DNA from: an uncultured Phycisphaerales bacterium
Lineage (GTDB): Bacteria; Planctomycetota; Phycisphaerae; Sedimentisphaerales; Anaerobacaceae
Assembly (NCBI GenBank): GCA_937868145.1
Contig: CALMMH010000400.1
Span: 1-8,933, forward strand
Reading direction: 5' to 3'
Length of the DNA stretch: 8,933 bases
The translations under genes were made by a program, and so were the position numbers. The first letter of the stretch is position 1. Every line of letters begins with the position of its first letter. The notes beneath the pieces were generated by a model, which saw only the letters and a program-made list of their open reading frames with translations, did not search any database and had not been told where the DNA came from. Positions 7,401-8,933 of the stretch are shown one piece after another.

Positions 7401-7628
7401 GACGCCGTGTTCGAGGCGTGCCGGCTTCGCCTCCGACCGCTGGTGATGACGACCGCGACGACGCTGCTGGGATTGCTGCCGATGCTCTATGCGACGGGCG
7501 CCGGCTCCGAGCTTCAGCGGCCGCTGGTGGCGGTGATCTTCGGCGGGTTGATCAGCTCGTTGGCGCTGGAAATGATCGTGCTGCCGGTCCTGTATATCCT
7601 GTCGCATCGAGAGAGCCCCGCGGCGTAA
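4455..7628 (+). CDS. czcA: CzcA-type heavy-metal efflux RND permease with an inserted Cys/His ribbon
   Basis: The 1057-residue inner-membrane proton/metal antiporter is the pump of the tripartite system. The ATG at 4455 gives 'MFDQMLQFVLRQRFLVLLAGAF', the usual CzcA N-terminus, and has a spaced ribosome binding site; the upstream ATG at 4377 would add 26 repeat-encoded residues. Family motifs include 'LPIDAFPDVTNVQV' after TM1, 'GLPGVQQVRSLSQSGLSQV', 'PISTGLGEIYQYTVE', 'GTEFLPALDEGAI' after TM7 and a C-terminal 'ATGAGSELQRPL'. A CPSH...CPKC segment (C150, H153, C164, C167) resembling the heavy-metal-binding ribbon is inserted after 'GEIYQYTVE', at the start of the second porter subdomain. TM4 reads AVGMVVDAAIIVTEN (D429, E436), nearer the Cus/Sil form than the DFG...DGA form of CzcA. 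TM10 carries E962 in 'GVAVEDGLVLV'. Overall the sequence is CzcA-like, but the exported metal cannot be fixed from these mixed motifs. Confidence 0.93.
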   Translation: MFDQMLQFVLRQRFLVLLAGAFILVLGGVTWLRLPIDAFPDVTNVQVMVLTESQGLSPEEVERLVTFPIEIQMSGLPGVQQVRSLSQSGLSQVVVIFEDRVDSYFARQLVFERLAMVREDLPEGVEPELGPISTGLGEIYQYTVESGYYCPSHGEVWSQEAGACPKCSEPLVAGGVDLMGLRTIQEWLIGPQLRRLPGLNEVNSMGGLVRQFHVVVDPDLLLKFGVSLRDVIEAVEQNNRNSGVGFIAKDFEQINVVSQGLLKDANDIGRIVVKAENGSPVYLGDLARVQVGPQARLGGVGRDGRGETVVGMAIMLKGENSKLVVDRVKQEIPEIQKSLPPGVKIRPFYDRTDLIQACIHTVSNALLQGGVFVIVILFLLLWDLRAAMTVALSLPLTAAATFIFMDWADLSANLMSLGGLAIAVGMVVDAAIIVTENIARHMGDETKSGRTKAEITLDAVREVARPVAFAIVIIVIVFVPLFTLQSLEGKMFKPLALTICLAMLSSLVVSLTLVPVLAETFSKRTSRSLDENPLVRLLLAVQMPVLRLAVKGRWITVAIAGALLVGGISMFSQLGTEFLPALDEGAIAINLVRLPTAGLEGSVRQSRQIEKHLVERFPDEIATIVSKTGRAEISEDPMGPEQTDFIITLQPKGQWSAVKSKDELVEGIAKELKAFPGIRPAFSQPIALRVNELISGIKSDVAIKIFGDDIQTLVRAAEEMAPILAGIEGAEDVAIEQVTGFSQLNVVLDRQAMARHKISVEAVNEVLEAAVGGKTASTLYDNLVPVDIVVRLGKEGQSQQANEDLARLLVAGPLGYNVPLGDIARIEPIDAPAKVNREDSRRRLLVECNVRGRDIGGFVTEARNKLSGIERGLPSGYRLVWGGQFENQQRAMRRLTIVVPISLLLIFVLLVSALNSLKSASLIMLNLPFAVIGGAAAMYLLGIHLSVAATIGFIAVLGVAVEDGLVLVSFCDQLRREGRAAVDAVFEACRLRLRPLVMTTATTLLGLLPMLYATGAGSELQRPLVAVIFGGLISSLALEMIVLPVLYILSHRESPAA

Positions 7629-8140
7629 GCGTCGCGGTCAGGGTGTCGGATGGCCGTTCCGCGGCGCGACCTTTCGCTTCGCAGTAAGAGTACTGCCGGT
7701 ACGGCCGGGGGCAGGACGGACCGCTCGTACGACCGCGGCGGCGGCTGGTACGCCAGATGTGATGAAAAAGAACCATATTCCCACGGTTCCTGCGGCTGTT
7801 TTCCGTTCATGGTGGTCCTTTCTTCAATCAGACGAGTCGTCCCATAAAAGAGGATACGCCGGGCCGTCCGGGCCGAACGCGGGGCGTGGAAGGGAAAAGA
7901 CGCGATTGCCGTCAGGGGAGGGACGAGTCCGAGATGCGAATTTCCTGGGTATTGTGTATCTTCCGAGGGGTCTTTCGCTTGCCAGGTCGGCGCCGGTGTG
8001 CTACACTGGAGCCTGCATCAAGGAGGATGCGCGAGATCCTGGATGGAGCCGCTTTTCGTAGGAATGCCGGGAGCATTGCCGGGCGATGCGTCAAATCGAG
8101 ATGGACAGATCGATAGGCAATCACACCTGGAGGGAACGCT
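7629..8140 (+). other. 512-base gene-free region with a promoter and leader
   Basis: No convincing gene is seen. Open frames here lack a ribosome binding site and one runs straight through the promoter at 7979-8007. No clear intrinsic terminator follows czcA: the best inverted repeats (GTCGCG at 7631-7636 with CGCGAC at 7665-7670, and a GAACC/GGTTC pair near 7768-7787) are short and lack a T-run. The last part (about 8014-8140) would be the leader of the 8141 gene. It holds two small perfect hairpins, GCATC/GATGC (8015-8030, with the purine-rich AAGGAG in the loop) and AATGC/GCATT (8063-8077). No known riboswitch class was recognised. Confidence 0.55.
7979..8007 (+). promoter_or_regulatory. 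sigma70-like promoter of the 8141 gene
   Basis: TTGCCA (7979-7984) and TACACT (8002-8007) are separated by the ideal 17 bases. A TG at 7999-8000 one base before the -10 hexamer makes an extended -10. Transcription would start near 8013-8015, giving a leader of about 125 bases before the ATG at 8141. Confidence 0.65.
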
Positions 8141-8695
8141 ATGAAAATGCGCGGATGGACAGGGCTTCTGATTTTGCTGCTCGCGGGATTGGCGCAAGCC
8201 GTGAACACGACGGTCACCTTGAATGACAAGGGCTGGTTGCAGTCTCAACAGGGTTTGATCGGCTATGTCGAGTCCTCCCCTCGGAACGTGGCAGAGGCCT
8301 CCGACCCCAACCTCGAGCCCTCGGGTTCAGACGAAGGGGTGCTAAGCCCCATGTTGGAGAACGAGGCGGACCTTCCGGCCGTTGCGGGGAGCGATCCGAC
8401 GGCATCGCCGATTTCGGCAGGTGGCGCCCTGGCCGGACAACCCGCGGACGGTTTGATCAACGGAAACGCCAGCACGGATTTTCTGGACGCCAGCAGCAAG
8501 GTTCCGCTTCCGGCGTTTGCCGACATCGATTGGGTGGCCACCCCTCTGCCGACCGTCCGGAAGACGTCGATCATGGAAGTGGTGGTTTTCCCCGCCCTGG
8601 GGCTGCTCGTCTTGATTCTTTTGGTGACAGGGCTCGTCCTTCGCATCCGCAGGAAGAGACCGTTGAATCGGGAGCAGCAGTTGTTGCGTGTCTAG
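8141..8695 (+). CDS. exported single-pass membrane protein of unknown function
   Basis: The family is not recognised. The 184-residue product starts at ATG 8141, five bases after GGAGGGA (8129-8135). A signal peptide (residues 1-20, ending AQA) is followed by a low-complexity, acidic, Ser/Ala/Pro-rich exported region (about 21-140) without cysteines. A single transmembrane helix follows at about 146-167 ('VVVFPALGLLVLILLVTGLVL'-like composition). A basic RIRRKR stop-transfer segment and a 17-residue cytoplasmic tail close the protein. This predicts a type I topology: N-terminus outside the inner membrane, tail inside. The gene has its own promoter (7979-8007) and terminator (8730-8757), so it is a single-gene unit and not part of the efflux operon. 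A stalk-like sensor, an anchor for a partner or a cell-surface spacer are all possible; none is supported by a motif. Confidence 0.75.
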   Translation: MKMRGWTGLLILLLAGLAQAVNTTVTLNDKGWLQSQQGLIGYVESSPRNVAEASDPNLEPSGSDEGVLSPMLENEADLPAVAGSDPTASPISAGGALAGQPADGLINGNASTDFLDASSKVPLPAFADIDWVATPLPTVRKTSIMEVVVFPALGLLVLILLVTGLVLRIRRKRPLNREQQLLRV

Positions 8696-8729
8696 GCGGG
8701 CGTCTGCCTCCGACAGCCAAATCCCACGA

Positions 8730-8757
8730 GACCCGTGCGCGCACGGGTCGTATTTTC
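8730..8757 (+). terminator. intrinsic terminator after the 8141 gene
   Basis: GACCCGTGCG (8730-8739) and CGCACGGGTC (8740-8749) form a perfect inverted repeat. It folds as a GC-rich stem of about 8 bp with a four-base loop and is followed by GTATTTTCC, a short T-run. It lies 34 bases after the stop codon at 8693-8695, which is a typical arrangement. Confidence 0.8.
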
Positions 8758-8760
8758 CTT

Positions 8761-8814
8761 ATGACAAGATAGCATTTGCCCATATCTGTCGCCCTGTGTT
8801 TGGGAGTATATATG
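8761..8814 (+). promoter_or_regulatory. AT-rich candidate promoter region for the gene at 8920
   Basis: Directly after the terminator the base composition turns AT-rich. ATGACA (8761-8766, one mismatch to TTGACA) lies 16 bases before a weak TATCTG (8783-8788), and a TATATAT run sits at 8807-8813. A promoter for the gene at 8920 is expected here because the terminator isolates it from the upstream gene. The hexamers are not decisive. Confidence 0.3.
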
Positions 8815-8919
8815 GACACAGACGGCTGCGAATTCTGTTCACGCCGAAGCGGTTCGATCCGGTGTCTGCATCAGAAGGAGAGTCACAAGGGCACGCATTT
8901 CCAGGGAAAGGAATCCATC

Positions 8920-8933
8920 ATGAAGCGAGTCCT
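8920..8933 (+). CDS. start of a further gene, cut by the window end
   Basis: ATG at 8920 follows AAAGGA (8907-8912) with seven bases between, and the first codons read M-K-R-V. The Lys/Arg start would suit a signal peptide, but only four full codons are visible. Nothing can be said of function. A further purine-rich AAGGAG at 8875-8880 lies upstream without a start codon at a suitable distance. Confidence 0.5.

Noticed and set aside
7631..7670. Inverted repeat GTCGCG/CGCGAC just after the czcA stop codon as a terminator
   Set aside because: It has only six pairs around a 28-base loop and no T-run.
6113..7687. Long + strand open frame of 524 codons in another frame of czcA
   Set aside because: It is Arg/Gly-rich, without motifs, and overlaps the conserved second half of the pump.
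7860..7875. Direct repeat of CGGGCCG
   Set aside because: Seven bases repeated once in GC-rich DNA is expected by chance.
7759..8061. 100-codon + strand open frame after czcA
   Set aside because: It has no ribosome binding site and no recognisable family, and it runs through a good promoter (7979-8007).
8027..8116. Mini open frame (29 codons) in the leader of the 8141 gene, preceded by AAGGAGG
   Set aside because: The purine-rich box touches the ATG with almost no spacer and lies in a hairpin loop. The peptide has no leader-peptide features such as repeated regulatory codons.
1..8933. Search for tRNA, rRNA, CRISPR arrays, transposase genes, integrases and attachment sites
   Set aside because: No such structure or product was seen on either strand.

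Overview
The window is GC-rich bacterial DNA with every supported gene on the + strand. The right-handed beta-helix fragment, the czc operon style and a 9-base intergenic tandem repeat suggest a planctomycete-like (Phycisphaerae-type) environmental bacterium. That placement is inference from style, not from a marker gene.

Layout. Bases 3-278 are the C-terminal end of a probable secreted beta-helix protein. Bases 316-939 encode a small outer-membrane beta-barrel protein, with a hairpin over its stop codon. An AT-rich promoter-like stretch (981-1015) then precedes the main unit (1092-7628): a small exported His/Cys-rich protein, then a complete CzcCBA-type tripartite heavy-metal efflux system. 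Its parts are an outer-membrane TolC-family lipoprotein (1642-3039), a periplasmic adaptor (3029-4372) and an inner-membrane RND pump (4455-7628). The adaptor start overlaps the end of czcC. A 9-base tandem repeat and a strong hairpin lie between czcB and czcA.

After a 512-base gene-free stretch with a good sigma70-like promoter comes a 184-codon gene (8141-8695) for an unrecognised exported protein with a single C-terminal membrane anchor. It ends in a clear intrinsic terminator. The first five codons of another gene begin at 8920.

How the genes work together. CzcA is expected to export metal cations using the proton gradient, with CzcB linking it to the CzcC channel. The unusual part is the number of extra Cys/His sites on the periplasmic side: the small protein upstream, a Cys/His cluster at the N-terminus of CzcB, and a CxxH...CxxC ribbon-like insert in the porter domain of CzcA. 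Together they suggest a periplasmic metal hand-off route into the pump. The proton-relay motifs of CzcA mix features of the divalent (Czc) and monovalent (Cus) classes, so the exported metal cannot be named from sequence. No metal-responsive regulator is seen in the window.
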